Assembly (NCBI GenBank): GCA_964020085.1
Contig: OZ026604.1
Coordinates: 30,013,618 to 30,077,617 of the forward strand
From: Micromussa lordhowensis
Lineage: Eukaryota; Cnidaria; Anthozoa; Scleractinia; Lobophylliidae
DNA length: 64,000 nucleotides
Direction of reading: 5' to 3'
Shown here: one piece after another, positions 1 through 11,800 of the stretch
How the letters are laid out: each line of letters opens with the position of its first letter
How positions within the stretch are numbered: the stretch's first letter is position 1
The notes under the pieces: generated by a model
Databases searched by the model: none
The model's input: the letters and a program-made list of their open reading frames with translations, nothing else
What the model was told of the DNA's origin: nothing
Made by a program: the position numbers and the translations under genes

Positions 1-59
1 ACTCATGTCCAATACTGTCGCATAGAGTCCATCCGACAAAACAACGTTCTATTTGTTGT

Positions 60-400
60 CGATCGGGAAAGTTCCATTTGATTAGCGAGAAGTGGACAAA
101 GTGCTGTCGATTCGATCGACTCGTTCGATTTGTCAAATGGAAAAGTTTACTATCGATTCGACAGGTGCGGTCGTCGATCGGACAATTGCATCGATCGGAA
201 AATTGCATTTCGTTAGCGAGAAGTGGACAAAGTGCTGTCGATTCGATCGATCCGTTCGATTTGTCAAAAGGAAAAGTTTCCTATCGATTCGACAAGTGCG
301 GTCGTCGATCGGACAATTGCATCTCATTAGTGACAACGGCGACCCGGTGCATGATTGTCGAATCGATCGATTCGTTCGATTGGTGGGAATGGTTATTTCA
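60..400. repeat. satellite 1, about 131-bp unit, 2.5 copies
   Basis: The phrase TTAGCGAGAAGTGGACAAAG occurs at about 82 and 213, giving a 131-bp period; a third, diverged copy follows near 325. Each unit carries a TCGATTCGATCGATTCGTTC core. That core is the reverse complement of the core of the satellite at 3405-4420. Open frames here come from the repeat and not from a gene. Confidence 0.85.
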
Positions 401-464
401 TTGTCGATTTCACATTAAAAATTTGTCGAACCGGCGGATACACTTGAATGACGACTATAAACAA

Positions 465-895
465 ATGTACCGCAAAAGCGTGGGCGACAACAAACAAGAA
501 CAAGCCAAAACAAGAACAAGCCTAATATGTATACCTCGTTCTCTAAGCGTGGGCGACAATATGACCCGTGTCGGGCGAAAGAAATTAACAATCCAGGGAC
601 CCGTTTGGAGACAATAGCAAAAGCGTGGGCGACAACAAACAAGCCTAATATGTATACCTCGTTCTCTAAGCGTGAGCGACAATATGACCCGTGTCGGGCG
701 AAAGAAATTAACAATTCAGGGATCCGTTTGGAGACAATAGCAAAAGCGTGGGCGACAACAAACAAGCCAAATATGTATACCTCGTTCTTCATAAGCGTGA
801 GCGACAATATGACCCGTGTTGAGCGAAAGGAATTAACAATCGCGAAAGCGTGTGCGACAATAGCAAAAGCGTGCGCGGAATTAACAATCTAAGAA
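465..895. repeat. satellite 2, 123-bp unit, three copies
   Basis: TATGTATACCTCGTTCT recurs at about 526, 649 and 772, an exact 123-bp spacing. The unit contains GCGTGGGCGACAA and GAAATTAACAATC words that also recur singly to about 890. Because 123 is divisible by three, repeated 41-residue frames stay open on both strands; I read these as by-products. Confidence 0.85.
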
Positions 896-1559
896 AACTG
901 CCCTAAGATACAAGCGTAATAAAGCAACAATTCACCAGGTTATGTAATAGTCGTTTTTTGCCAGCGTTTATCGGTCGATTACACGAACTTTTTAAAAGGG
1001 AGTGTAACGCTCTCCAGGTTATGTAATAGTTGTGTTTTTGCCAGCGTTTATCGGGCGATTCAAGAACAGTTCTAGTCCTTTGCTTTCGTGTTTTTAGCAC
1101 CAGGAATGTTTATGTATTAGATCCTGGCTAATCCCGGAGTTAATTAACAGAGAGGCCTCTTAACATATGATTCTTTTATTCTTTAATTATAATGGTATAG
1201 TATTGTGTCCATAACAAAACTGTAACTATTTAGTCTGTCCATAGAAATTTACTACAATAGCATTTCCTTATTGCTATGTTTACAGAGCCCTAATTTGATT
1301 AATAAATTGAAATGAGACTGAAGGATATTCCTGTTGAGCATTTAATTCTACAGCTTAATTTTTTTATAGTATGAAGAATTGTCAATCTGACCGCATTGCA
1401 TATGCTTTAAAAACAAATAATTGGAAATTTTATATCTGGAACAATCAACATTAACTTGTTAAAATGTTTTGTTAATATTCACTCTACTCAATGGACCACT
1501 TGACTTGTGGTAGTGTTGCTAGATATCTCAGTCAAAAGCTTCTTTTATCAGGTCTTATG

Positions 1560-1645
1560 TAGTTATTATAGCATTATAGCCTTGTAACCGAAAAACCCTT
1601 GTAGGGAGTTACAATAAAGTATGTATGTATGTATGTATGTCTGGG
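1560..1645 (+). repeat. retroelement-like 3' tail with (GTAT)n
   Basis: The sequence ACCCTTGTAGGGAGTTACAA followed by TAAAG and then a GTAT tetranucleotide run looks like the 3' end of a SINE or LINE with a microsatellite tail. The upstream body is not recognisable. Confidence 0.45.
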
Positions 1646-1688
1646 TTAATATGCCTTACTGATGCAACAATTTCTGAACCACATTCCG

Positions 1689-1689
<1 letters not shown>

Positions 1690-1759
<70 letters not shown>
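1690..1759. repeat. (TAA)n microsatellite
   Basis: About 23 uninterrupted TAA triplets, followed by GACTTTATTTATCC. This could be the reversed tail of a retroelement. Confidence 0.9.
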
Positions 1760-3404
1760 GACTTTATTTATCCAGGGTAGCACGTAATAGCCACAGGCTG
1801 ATAAACTTGAACTAAAGTAACATATGGTAACTGAAACCTAACCAAAAATATACCTGAAAACAAATCCAAGGAGCTAATAGAAGCAACAAAGAAAATACAA
1901 CAAAATAAAGTACATCATTTTTTTAACTCGCCCATTTATTTGTAAATGTTAATTTCAAGAATGTTAGGCTATAAATTCACCTTTAAATTGAGGGAATGCT
2001 GAAACACCATACTTAGTGAAATTAAACCATAAAGGAACAAGGATAGTTGGGATTGAAAAAAGGACAAGAATCCAAAAAAGAAACTGGACAAATTTAGGCT
2101 ACACTTTTCAAATGCACAAGCCTAATGCAGCTCCTTTCATTTACCAGGATTTGTAAAGTAGATCTTGGTAAATTTTGTTGCAGCAACATAATCACTTAGA
2201 TGAAAGAACCAGACTATTATTAAAAAAGGATTCACACAAATCTGTAGCCCCTCTCAAGTCAAGTCATTTAACAAAAAAGTAATACTGTTTTCACCAGCTT
2301 CTCCAATAGCTGTTTTAAGTAAATGTGCAGAATCGCAAGTGCGTTGACAGGCCATACAACCATAGCATAAACAATTAGCAAAGCACTAAAATCGCCGGTG
2401 TGGAGAAGCACCTTCACATGCAAGAAATAAACTGGTGTTCACAAAAAGTTATCAAAACGGAATGGAATTGGCGTGAGAAATCCACCTAAGTGATTGGTCT
2501 TCAGCAAACAAACCTGTCTAACTGGTACTCTGGAGTACAAATACCACATGAACGTGTTTTGGGCATCATATGCACTCAATGAGGTGCAGTGGATAAAAAA
2601 AAATTATTATAGACATCTCACCTTACAAATGATTTACACATAACATGGGGCTGTGCCTTTATCATGGCAACCTTATTTTATTATACCATTTATTATAAAT
2701 GATCAGTTACTAAAAAAGAAGTCAAGATGCCCAAACTAAGCTAAAACAATTGAAAAAATCACACAATAAATCAAACTTCGACAATAGCAATGTTTTTATT
2801 ACTTCCAAACACCATCTGACAAAATATATCGTGTTAACCAGCACAATATAATTTTTCTGCCAATATATGAAGTAAAAGAATTCTTTCATATAGCATAGCT
2901 TATTGAAATCTGCCTGACCTATCCAGGCATACATATCGCGAAAAGTTTATCGTGTTGTCTTTAATTTGCAAGAAAAGGTAGTTCAAACCAAAATTTCACG
3001 CAATTCTATCAAGTAATCCACAATCTCAAAAGCAGTTACCTGAAAAACCTACCAATAAATGCGTGACAAATTACACAATACTTTCTCGATTTTTGAACCT
3101 AACAGACCTTATTCTGTGACGCGCTTTTCTCAGAAACAACAAAACAACAACATCAAGCCTTGGAAGATTCACGCGAGGCTTGGGGGGGGGGGGAAATCCC
3201 AGTAAAACAAAAATAAAGTAGACAATGCAACTTATAAATTAAAAAAAGCGGTACAACGATCCGAAGGAACCCAAGTTGGACTCGAATCCTTATAATTTTG
3301 CTAAACTTACGCTATACTTTCGCCATTACTTCACGTCACAAATTTCTACTCTGTTGCGGCCATCTTGATGCGAACGGAAATTTACGCCACGTGATCACTA
3401 GTTT

Positions 3405-4420
3405 CCGATCGAATATAAGTATTCTCCAATTGACAAATCGACCGAATCGATCAAATCGACAAAAGTTTATGGGGCCCTTCATAAACGACGATATTTTTCT
3501 CTGGCTCGCTAATGACATGCAACAGTCCAATAGAAAGCTGCACTTTTCCAATCGAATATAAATAGTCTCCAATTGACAAATCGACCGAATCGATCGAATC
3601 GCAAAAGTTTATGGGGCCCTACTACTACAGCGATATCTTTCTAAGTTTAGCTAATGATATGCAGCATTCCAATAGAAAGCTGGACTTTTCCAATCGAATA
3701 TAAGTATTCTCCAATTGACAAATCGATCGAATCGACAAAAGTTTATGGGGCCCTACTACTACAGCGTCTAGCTAATGCGATGCAGCTGAGTCCAATGTAA
3801 GCTGGACTTTTCCAATCGAATATAAGTATTCTCCATTTGACACATCGAACGAATTGATCGAATCGACAAAAGTTTATGGGGCCCTACTACAACAGCGATA
3901 TTTTTCTAAGTCTAGCTAATGACATGCAGCAGTCCAATGGCAAGCTGAACTTTTCCAATCGAATATAAGTATTCTCCATTTGACAAATCGAACGAATCGA
4001 TCGAATCGACAAAAGTTTATGGGGCCTTACTACAACAGCGATATTTTTTCAAGTCGAGCTAATGAGATTCAGCAGTCCAATGGTAAGCTGGACTTTTCCA
4101 ATCGAATATAAGTATTCTCCATTTGACAAATCGAACGAATCGATCGAATCGACAAAAGTTTATGGGGCCCTACTACAACAGCGATATTTTTCTAAGTCTA
4201 ACTAATGAGATGCAGCAGTCCAATGGTAAGCTGGACTTTACCAATCGAATATAAGTATTCTCCATTTGACAAATCGAACGAATCGATCGAATCGACAAAA
4301 GTTTATGGGGCCTTACTACAACAGCGACTCAGCAGTCCAATGGTAAGCTGGACTTTACCAATCGAATATAAGTATTCTCCATTTGACAAATCGACCGAAT
4401 CAATCGAATTGTTATGACCC
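3405..4420. repeat. satellite 3, about 143-bp unit, eight copies
   Basis: CGAATATAAGTATTCTCC recurs near 3410, 3553, 3695, 3817, 3960, 4103, 4245 and 4363. Spacing is 142-143 bp, with two shortened units of 122 and 118 bp. Units contain CGAATCGATCGAATCGACAA and AAAAGTTTATGGGGCC. The core is the reverse complement of that in satellite 1 at 60-400, so the two arrays are related and inverted. Confidence 0.9.
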
Positions 4421-5423
4421 ATCTTCCAATGGATTCTATTTGACAGTATTGGACAACCCTCACTGTTTCCCTTTGGGTCAGTCTTTAAAAGTGCTTAATA
4501 ATCTGTTCTATTATCCCTTGTTCTCTTTCTGTACTTTCTTTAGCAGAGTAGTACTCTATTCTCTCAGCGTACTCTTTTTTTACTTCTATTTGTTCACTCT
4601 CTTTTGTTTTTTGCGATCAATTTTAAGGTTTTACCCTTGGTGAATGCCAAAATTGAAAAAACATGAACCTTGTCACGAACGCATCTTTTCCATTGCAGGG
4701 TCCAGCAGCTAGATACATGCAAAACATTGAGTTGCAAAAGGAAGTGGATAAAACTGCACGAACCATGACGACCCGCAAGCCCTAGATACTTGTCGCTCGG
4801 TCATTTCAAATGACCGAACTTTGATCTCGACTAAAGGAAAGACAATAGAAGCTGGTGACAGATCTCTCGGCAAGAATCGCGTAAACGCTGTGGTAATTAA
4901 ACGCGTAATATCTCTCACACGTCAACGGTTTGGTAATCTGTGAAACCCGAACTGGGCGATTAATCCCAGCCATCTGTGCAATATAGATAACACGTCAACT
5001 TAAACAATCCCAACTCAGAGGAAAAGCGATTTCCGTGATAACATTTCAAAAAATTGTTTTCGTGCGGCCGGACCTTAGCGAAACCTGGCTGGTCCTGGTT
5101 AACTATCCCAATGACCTTTTAATCCTTTGGTTTTTGGCTTGGCGATTGGTACGCGTGATATCAAGTAATTTTCTACCACGCTAGTGTGGTTTACACATTT
5201 CCTTTGATTGTTCTGCTCGATATTATACGTGGAAAATATAGAAAAGTTAAAACGTCCATGATGCAAATCATTGAAACCGACTGTCCTGAAAGATTGAAAG
5301 TACCCTTCCCAGTGTAGCAGGTCGAAATGTCCAGCCTGATTTGGGTCGTAAATGCTTTGGAAAACCGCATTTCCGGTCACTCAATGCTGATGTAATCGGC
5401 TAAACAAAACCACCGCGGAAATG
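4421..5423. other. intergenic, no recognised feature
   Basis: Short frames on both strands lack splice context or recognisable domains. The stretch lies between satellite 3 and the zinc-finger gene and may include upstream regulatory DNA. Confidence 0.4.
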
Positions 5424-5431
5424 TATTTAAA
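5424..5431 (+). promoter_or_regulatory. TATA-like box of the zinc-finger gene
   Basis: TATTTAAA lies about 45 bases before the ATG at 5475, so any leader would be very short. This is a sequence match only. Confidence 0.3.
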
Positions 5432-5474
5432 CAGCTAGCAGATCAGGGTATCAAGGCTACTCGCTTATCAAACA

Positions 5475-6927
5475 ATGTCGGTTTATACGGTGGATTGCTT
5501 GTCCTGTAAAAAAGTATTCAAGACGCTCTACTCGTTGAGTAAACACATGAGGGAACGCCATGAAATCGAGAATGAATTGTTACCCGCGTTTAAAGACCAG
5601 GAAGGAAAAATGGCGAGTGTTCCAAAACCACGCGACCGACTGCCTCAGCAAATGTTGCAAGGATACAAGATGTGGATTGCCGGCCTGGTGGAAAGGATAA
5701 ACTCCACGTTTCATCCTCGTCTTCCAGGTAAACATTCTGCATACTGTAATTACTTTGTACTGTAAAACTAATGCTAATATCATGCATGGATTACTGCTTT
5801 GCTGTTAAACAGCAGAGAATATTCCTTGTGAGGGAATCGAAATGTATTTTTTCACCCGCGATTTCTCAAGCATCTTTCAGGTTTTGTTAGCGCAAGATTG
5901 TTGCGAAGTGCGAAAATGGCCTCAAGCTTTTAATTACCTATAACTCCTGTGAGGAGGTTTTAAATACTCGAGAAAACAACCCTTGTCAAAAAACAAAACT
6001 TTTATTTGAAATGATGGCTCCCGGAGGAGTCATTTCGAGGATGATCCAGCGGTGCACTGATGGTTTGTCTGAGACACAAGATGCAAACACAGGCACAAGT
6101 TCTCTTCATTTACTCTTAACTGTATCTCCCATAAGACAAGTTTGTTTATGCACCCGCCGTTTTCTTCTTATGTACACAGCATGGTACTGCTATGGAGAAA
6201 AAAAATAATTGATAGGCCATAGGAGAGTGATGAAAGGATAGGATTTGAGATATTTAATGTAATTCTTTGTCAAATGTACTACTGAACTGCTCTGAGTTAA
6301 GTAACAGAAATGAATAACCCTATCTGGGAACAGCAAGGTCACAACTAAGACATCACTGATTGCCCTGAACCCCTCACCCACAGGCAGTTATGCCAACATC
6401 CCTCTTATTTCCTGTCATTTAAGACATTTTCCTCTTTTCTAGGGAGATGGATTAAAATTGATTGCCATCAAGTACCAAAGGCATACTTTGAGTACCTTAT
6501 TGGGAGAATAAATGCTCAATTGAACTCTGTGCGAGAGGTGTGCCACAAAGCACAGCCCTGTTACCAAGCCTCTACAATGAAGCTTTCATATAAAATTTGG
6601 TGCCTGGACAAACTTTTGGATGCACTAGAGGAACAAAACTTGGCATCCCTAAACACAGAAGTGTTATTCTCGGGAAATGAGATGTGCGAAGAAGAGGAAG
6701 GAGAAGAAGGCTTGTCTGCGGAGGAAGAAATAAAGAGGGCAAAACAAAGGGTTTATGTTCCTGGACAAAAAATGAAAAGGCCCTCATCAAAGTCGTCATT
6801 AATTGTTGGGTATGGAGAGGGAAGAGCCACACGAGAAGTTGAACTTATATGGTGGCCAAACTTGTACACTCTAACTGAGCATGGCCAAATGGTCCTGAGA
6901 ATGTATATAGAAAAATGCAATTTTTAG
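5475..6927 (+). CDS. C2H2 zinc-finger protein, two exons
   Basis: Exons are 5475-5727 and 6443-6927, joined in phase (CCAG|GTAAAC donor, TTTTCTAG acceptor), giving 245 aa. The N-terminus has one C2H2 finger of the form C-x2-C-x12-H-x4-H (CLSCKKVF...HMRERH, about residues 9-30). Exon 2 has no domain I can name. It carries a helical Leu/Lys-rich part, an acidic run (EMCEEEEGEEG) and a basic segment (GQKMKRPSSK), and ends in YIEKCNF. Both exons and the splice sites look intact. The gene is convergent with the RAG1-like gene: its stop lies only 258 bp from that gene's stop on the other strand. A role in DNA binding is inferred from the finger alone. It could be a host gene or a companion ORF of a mobile element. 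Confidence 0.72.
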
Positions 6928-7185
6928 TAATATCATAACATGTGCAGTTCCTAAAAATATCTCATATCCACTGTTAGATGGTCAATTGGAAATTCTGAGA
7001 GGGAGAGGGTTGAAAAGGTAAAAATTGTAACTAAATATATATACAAACTTCAACTCAAAATTTCTGGAGGGACTGAGGGTTCAAACCAAAGAAACCTAAT
7101 TTGTGGATATTATGGATATTTTCTGGAATCACACAATGATCAATATAAATATAATTTAGATACACCCAATGCTGTACACTGACCT

Positions 7186-8834
7186 CTACTTTTTCCATTG
7201 AACAATAAGAGCCATTAACTCTTTCCTCAAACAGGCCATGTTCGTGAATGTCCACTGAAATGACAGAAGGCAGTTTCTGCTTTTTATGATATCTCTCACG
7301 GAGAGAATCACACCAACACCACAGCTCGCAGATCCCTCTCCAGTTCTAGTTTGATGCGGCATGTTGAAGCATGGTAAAGGGAGATCTAGTTTGGGTTGGT
7401 TCCAATTTTCCTCTTGGAAACTGTTATTGTGGGAGAGAAGCTCAAAACCAGTTAGCATGTTCTTAACAACCACTAGAATGTCTCTTGGCTGGTAAATCTT
7501 GAGTCCATCATCAAAATAAACAGTTCTATTTTCTACATCGAAGCACAGTAATCCCCAGTGTTGTGGTGAATCAAAATGAAAAGGTGACAAAATGTATGTG
7601 GCATCTTGCACAGCACAGTGGCCAAAGAAGGGCATCACCATTTGGCTGAAGTACCGTGGTCCTTGTTTTGCCCAGGTTTGGCTGTACGATGAGAGGTACA
7701 CTAGGTTAGTGGGCTTGCTGTCCTCGAGAAATTTCAAACATACTGTGTCTATAGTGAAACCATTCACATAGCGTTCACAAGCTAGAGTGCTAAAGTCAGT
7801 AGCATCCATAATGCACGTGCCTTGTCTAATAACCTCCTCATTAGGCCTAGAATTCCACAGTACATCTCTGACTTTGGTAAGGTCTGAAACAGAGCTGCTG
7901 TTGTTTGCAAGCCACCTTTCTTCTTCTCTGAAACTGACAGCTTCTGAAGCTAGACTACACATAGTCTGATATAGACCAACTGATTCTTTAGTGAAAGTTC
8001 CTAGTCTGCCCATAGTCACTGTAGCTTTGTCATCTTCATCCCCATCATCAGGTCTGTCAACAGTAATAGTCCCCACAGTTCTAGTACCTGACAGTTCTTT
8101 CAAAAGCTGTACAGCATGTGTCACTGCACTTTCTGCTGGACGAAGATTGACTAGTAGTGGGTCACTGACCTCATTTGGGCTCTGAACAAGCTTAATATCT
8201 TGCTTTGAGATGAAGACAACTTCAGGAAGTTTCAAACATGCTCTTTCCCCACGAGTAAGAACATTGAGATTTTCAAAAATCTCTTTACTTTGGGCTACAT
8301 CATCAGCTTTTAATTGGTCTAAGTGGCAGCTGTTGTTACTGTTCTGCAGAATTGATGTTGCCATTGCTGTGGCTGTGCACTTGCTGCTGCTTTGCTGCTG
8401 TGTAGTTGCCTCTGCTGTAGTTACTGGTGCCACTGGGGTAGTGTTGCTGCCATGCTGCTGTGTTGATAACTCTGCTGCTTTTTTTGGCATGTGTCTGGCT
8501 GTGCTGCTGTCATCCTGTTGTGATGATGCTGTCTCTTGTGCTGGTGCCACTCCAGGAGTGTTGCTGCTTTGGTGTTGTGGTTCCGTGCCTGGTTTGCCGC
8601 CACTTTGTTTAAAATTTGTTTCCCACTCTTCGTGGTTGTAATCTATGAGTGGAAATTGGCCAGGTACCACCACACAGTGCTTTGTCATCTCTGTATACTC
8701 ATATTCACAATAATCTGGACCAAACAGATTAGTAAATAGCTCGTCCATTTTTCCAATCCATTTTCTATCTTCTTCACTCCAAGCCATTCTTTTAGCTTTC
8801 CAGCCACACCCTCTGTAGTAGAACAGCTTCTCTC
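7186..8834 (-). CDS. exon 14: Ulp1/SENP-like C48 cysteine protease domain
   Basis: This terminal exon encodes residues 919-1467. After FYYRGCGWKAK comes a low-complexity linker rich in Gln, Ser, Thr and Ala (about 1005-1085), then the protease. Triad residues are in place: His in SPQHWGLLCFDV, Asp in VYFDDGL and Cys in GSASCGVGVIL. In Ulp1/SENP enzymes this fold cleaves SUMO or a related modifier from Lys. The usual oxyanion Gln lies somewhat further upstream (PHQTRTG), so the exact loop is unusual. Proteases of this fold occur in some transposons (for example Kaonashi-type MULEs), but I do not know of one on a RAG1-like core. Confidence 0.8.
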
Positions 8835-11800
8835 CTGAACGAATAAAGTTAATAAAGTAAAGAATTTGCATACTTTTAATTGCATTTTTTCGATGTAAAG
8901 AAAGGAATTTTCTGTTATCAGGTCTTGGGGTTGACACTTTTCATCAAGACAATTTAAGACAAGATTTTTATCATCAATGCCTGTTTGAAGGTATGACTGA
9001 CTCCTTGGGAGGTCTCCTTTAAGACTAGCCTATCTCTAGACAATCATGTATATTACCAGTTGTAATGGACTGTCTAGCCTCTCTGAATGCTCGCCTCATA
9101 TCAAGTAGCATCTCTGTGTAAACATGGGTGAGGATTTGGTCCACTATAGCATAGGAAAAAAGCACAATTATTAATAATAATTTTTAATCTTGCTACTTCA
9201 ACATCATTTGTGTGAAAATTTACACAGGAATCTCAAATTACCTGAGGAAGTACTGCTTGATGAGTCGTGAGAGGTTGCTCTTAAGTACAGCAGCCTTTGG
9301 AGCTTGTGTCCAGCCTCGTAACCCTGGTTGGACAAGTGGTGTAATGAGCGATGCATCCGAAAAAGCATTGGTACATGCTCCACAGTGAGGTGGCCATAAT
9401 CACCTGTACCAAGGCTTGTTCCAAACATCTCTAACAGAAGGAACCCCCACTCCTTACACTGAAAAATTGAACATTACAGTCAACAACAAAGTCTGTAGGA
9501 ATTGGTTCACTAAGGAGAGATACACTTTCTTACAAAGTTTGCATGTCACATGCAGTAAAGGAAAATCTGATACAGTATTTGTCATTAGCATAGTGATACA
9601 GTTAGAGAGAGCTACAGCAACATTAGTCCTGGCTATTGAAAGGGCATAACAAGCTTCATTACCACAAGGAATTTGAGCCCAATGTATGGAATTATTTTTT
9701 TGCGATTGAAATCCAATTTCTCCTCGAATATTACAGCCAAAGATCCAAAACCTTTGAACACAAATTACTAAGTTTCACAAGCTCTTGAAACATTTGTACA
9801 GTACTAGTCAATCCATGTACTATGCATAATTCCCTCACACAAAGGTGTCTGTTAAGGAGGATGCACATGTGTGCACATGTTCTGCGCATCACACAAAGCA
9901 TGGTTTAACTTGTCTAGTACATGAATTATAAGTATTTTAAAGTGGTCAATCTTCAATCAAAAGAATAGGTATCACAAACCTTAACATCAAAAATATCAAT
10001 GAGATGTTCCTCATCTTCCTTGAACTCTTTATCCCTCATAACATATGCAATTTCTTTCCACAGTGAACACACCTGCAATTAGTATAATATTATAAGGGTT
10101 CAAAGTTAAAAGGCAGGCCCTGAAAGTATTGTGAAGTGAAAAAGCCTGCATTTAGTTAACATTGTGATAGAGATTTGGAAATATTATTATACCAAAATTA
10201 TTTTAAATTTCTGATGAGTACTTCATAATGATTACTATTTAAATACTCTTTTTTGTATAGTGTAATTTGCAGTACATTAAAAATTAATCAGTGAACAGAA
10301 ATTAAATGCAATAAGCCTAACCTTGATTAAAAATTCCTTTGTCAATGAGCCTGCATAGTAACTTAGTTCGATGTTGGTCTGATCCACTTTCTTTGACTTC
10401 TTCCTCTTATCTTTTTGGCCTTTTTTTGACTGCATAGGCCTGTAGAGTTGTTTGAATTGCATTTCAACATCTTGCTGTTTTTCTTTCCACTGGGTCATCT
10501 GCAATTCAAGCTCCTTGCTTACAGCTGTATATATAATAGCAAAAATAAATCATTTCAAATAGGTCCTATTTAAACACAGGCAACTGCAATATCCAGCATT
10601 CTATTGCATCCATGTAGCTGAATTCAAGCAGGTGAATATGTCAGTTTACATATATTACCAACTTTAATGACCAAAGGGAATAGGAATAATGGTTCATATA
10701 CAAAAAGTGTGACATGTGAAAGGTTATAAATTAAAAAAAGTATAACCCATTGTAATACCTGAATTTGGCAAGTAAATTTCTTCTAGTCTGGTGCCAAAAT
10801 CACGGACAAAAATCCCACTTTCCATCATTTCCTGATAGTACTACAAGATAAAAGATAAAAAAAGCTTCAGGCAAATCCACCGCAGAATAAAAGGGCAAAG
10901 GTTGATCTTTCATTTCTATTCTCTAGCCACACAATAGCAGCCCTGAGAGCGACACCACATGGCTCTTTGCGTCCCCAGTGAAACAATAAAATGATGGAAG
11001 AGATCTGTGTCCATTTCATCCACGACATAATGACCATTGAAATTGGCTTGGTAACCTTGTCATGTTGGCAGACCAAGATTCACAGGGGTACTATACCACA
11101 ATTCGTCAACCAACTTTATTGTAACACCTGGAGTCCCCTCATGTCAAATCTACAATGCAGCATTGTCTCAAGCACACAATCAAAACTGCACAGCATCGTG
11201 TTTACAAAAATTCAAAATAAAAATCGTGCAAAATGTGTTGTACATTCGACCAGTAACAACACCCAGATATATGATTGTGATTGTCATTTTACCATTTAAT
11301 GTTTATTTTGTCAGGTTAAAGAAATAATGTACAGGAGATCACAACAGAACAAAGAGGACATAATGGCACCTTTTGTCGTGTCTCACAAAATGCAATTTTG
11401 TTAAGGATGCAGAGTTTGGCCGCCTCGGGGTCCTGGAAATGGTCAGCTAGTTTTTTATTAGGAAGAGACTCTTCCACGATTTCTTCAATAGATGCCAATA
11501 GCTGCCGTTCAGTGTTTCCTGAAAACATGATTAGAAAGATTGTGTCTATTTGTACTTGAAATATTTACAAAACAGCCCTGTTTACAGGAGACCTCATCTA
11601 TACAACCACATATTTATCAAAGCCATTCCACTCGGGGCAAATACATGTATGCATTTTGAAGGAGAGACAGGTAACCAGAAAACAAATCTTGAGTAGCATG
11701 TCATGTCACAGAACAGGTATTTCCTTTGCAAATTCAGTACCAAAATACAGTATTAATTACATACAAATTACATGTACAAAGTGATTAGGTTATTGTACTG

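Larger units (their letters stand above)
896..3404. other. intergenic stretch without a recognised gene
   Basis: No credible reading frame or splice pattern is seen. The stretch is AT-rich. It holds a retroelement-like tail near 1560-1640, a TAA microsatellite at 1690-1759 and a G homopolymer near 3182. Confidence 0.5.

Noticed and set aside
8210..8641. 143-codon plus-strand frame
   Set aside because: It is antisense to the protease exon and follows its repetitive Gln/Ser/Thr linker.
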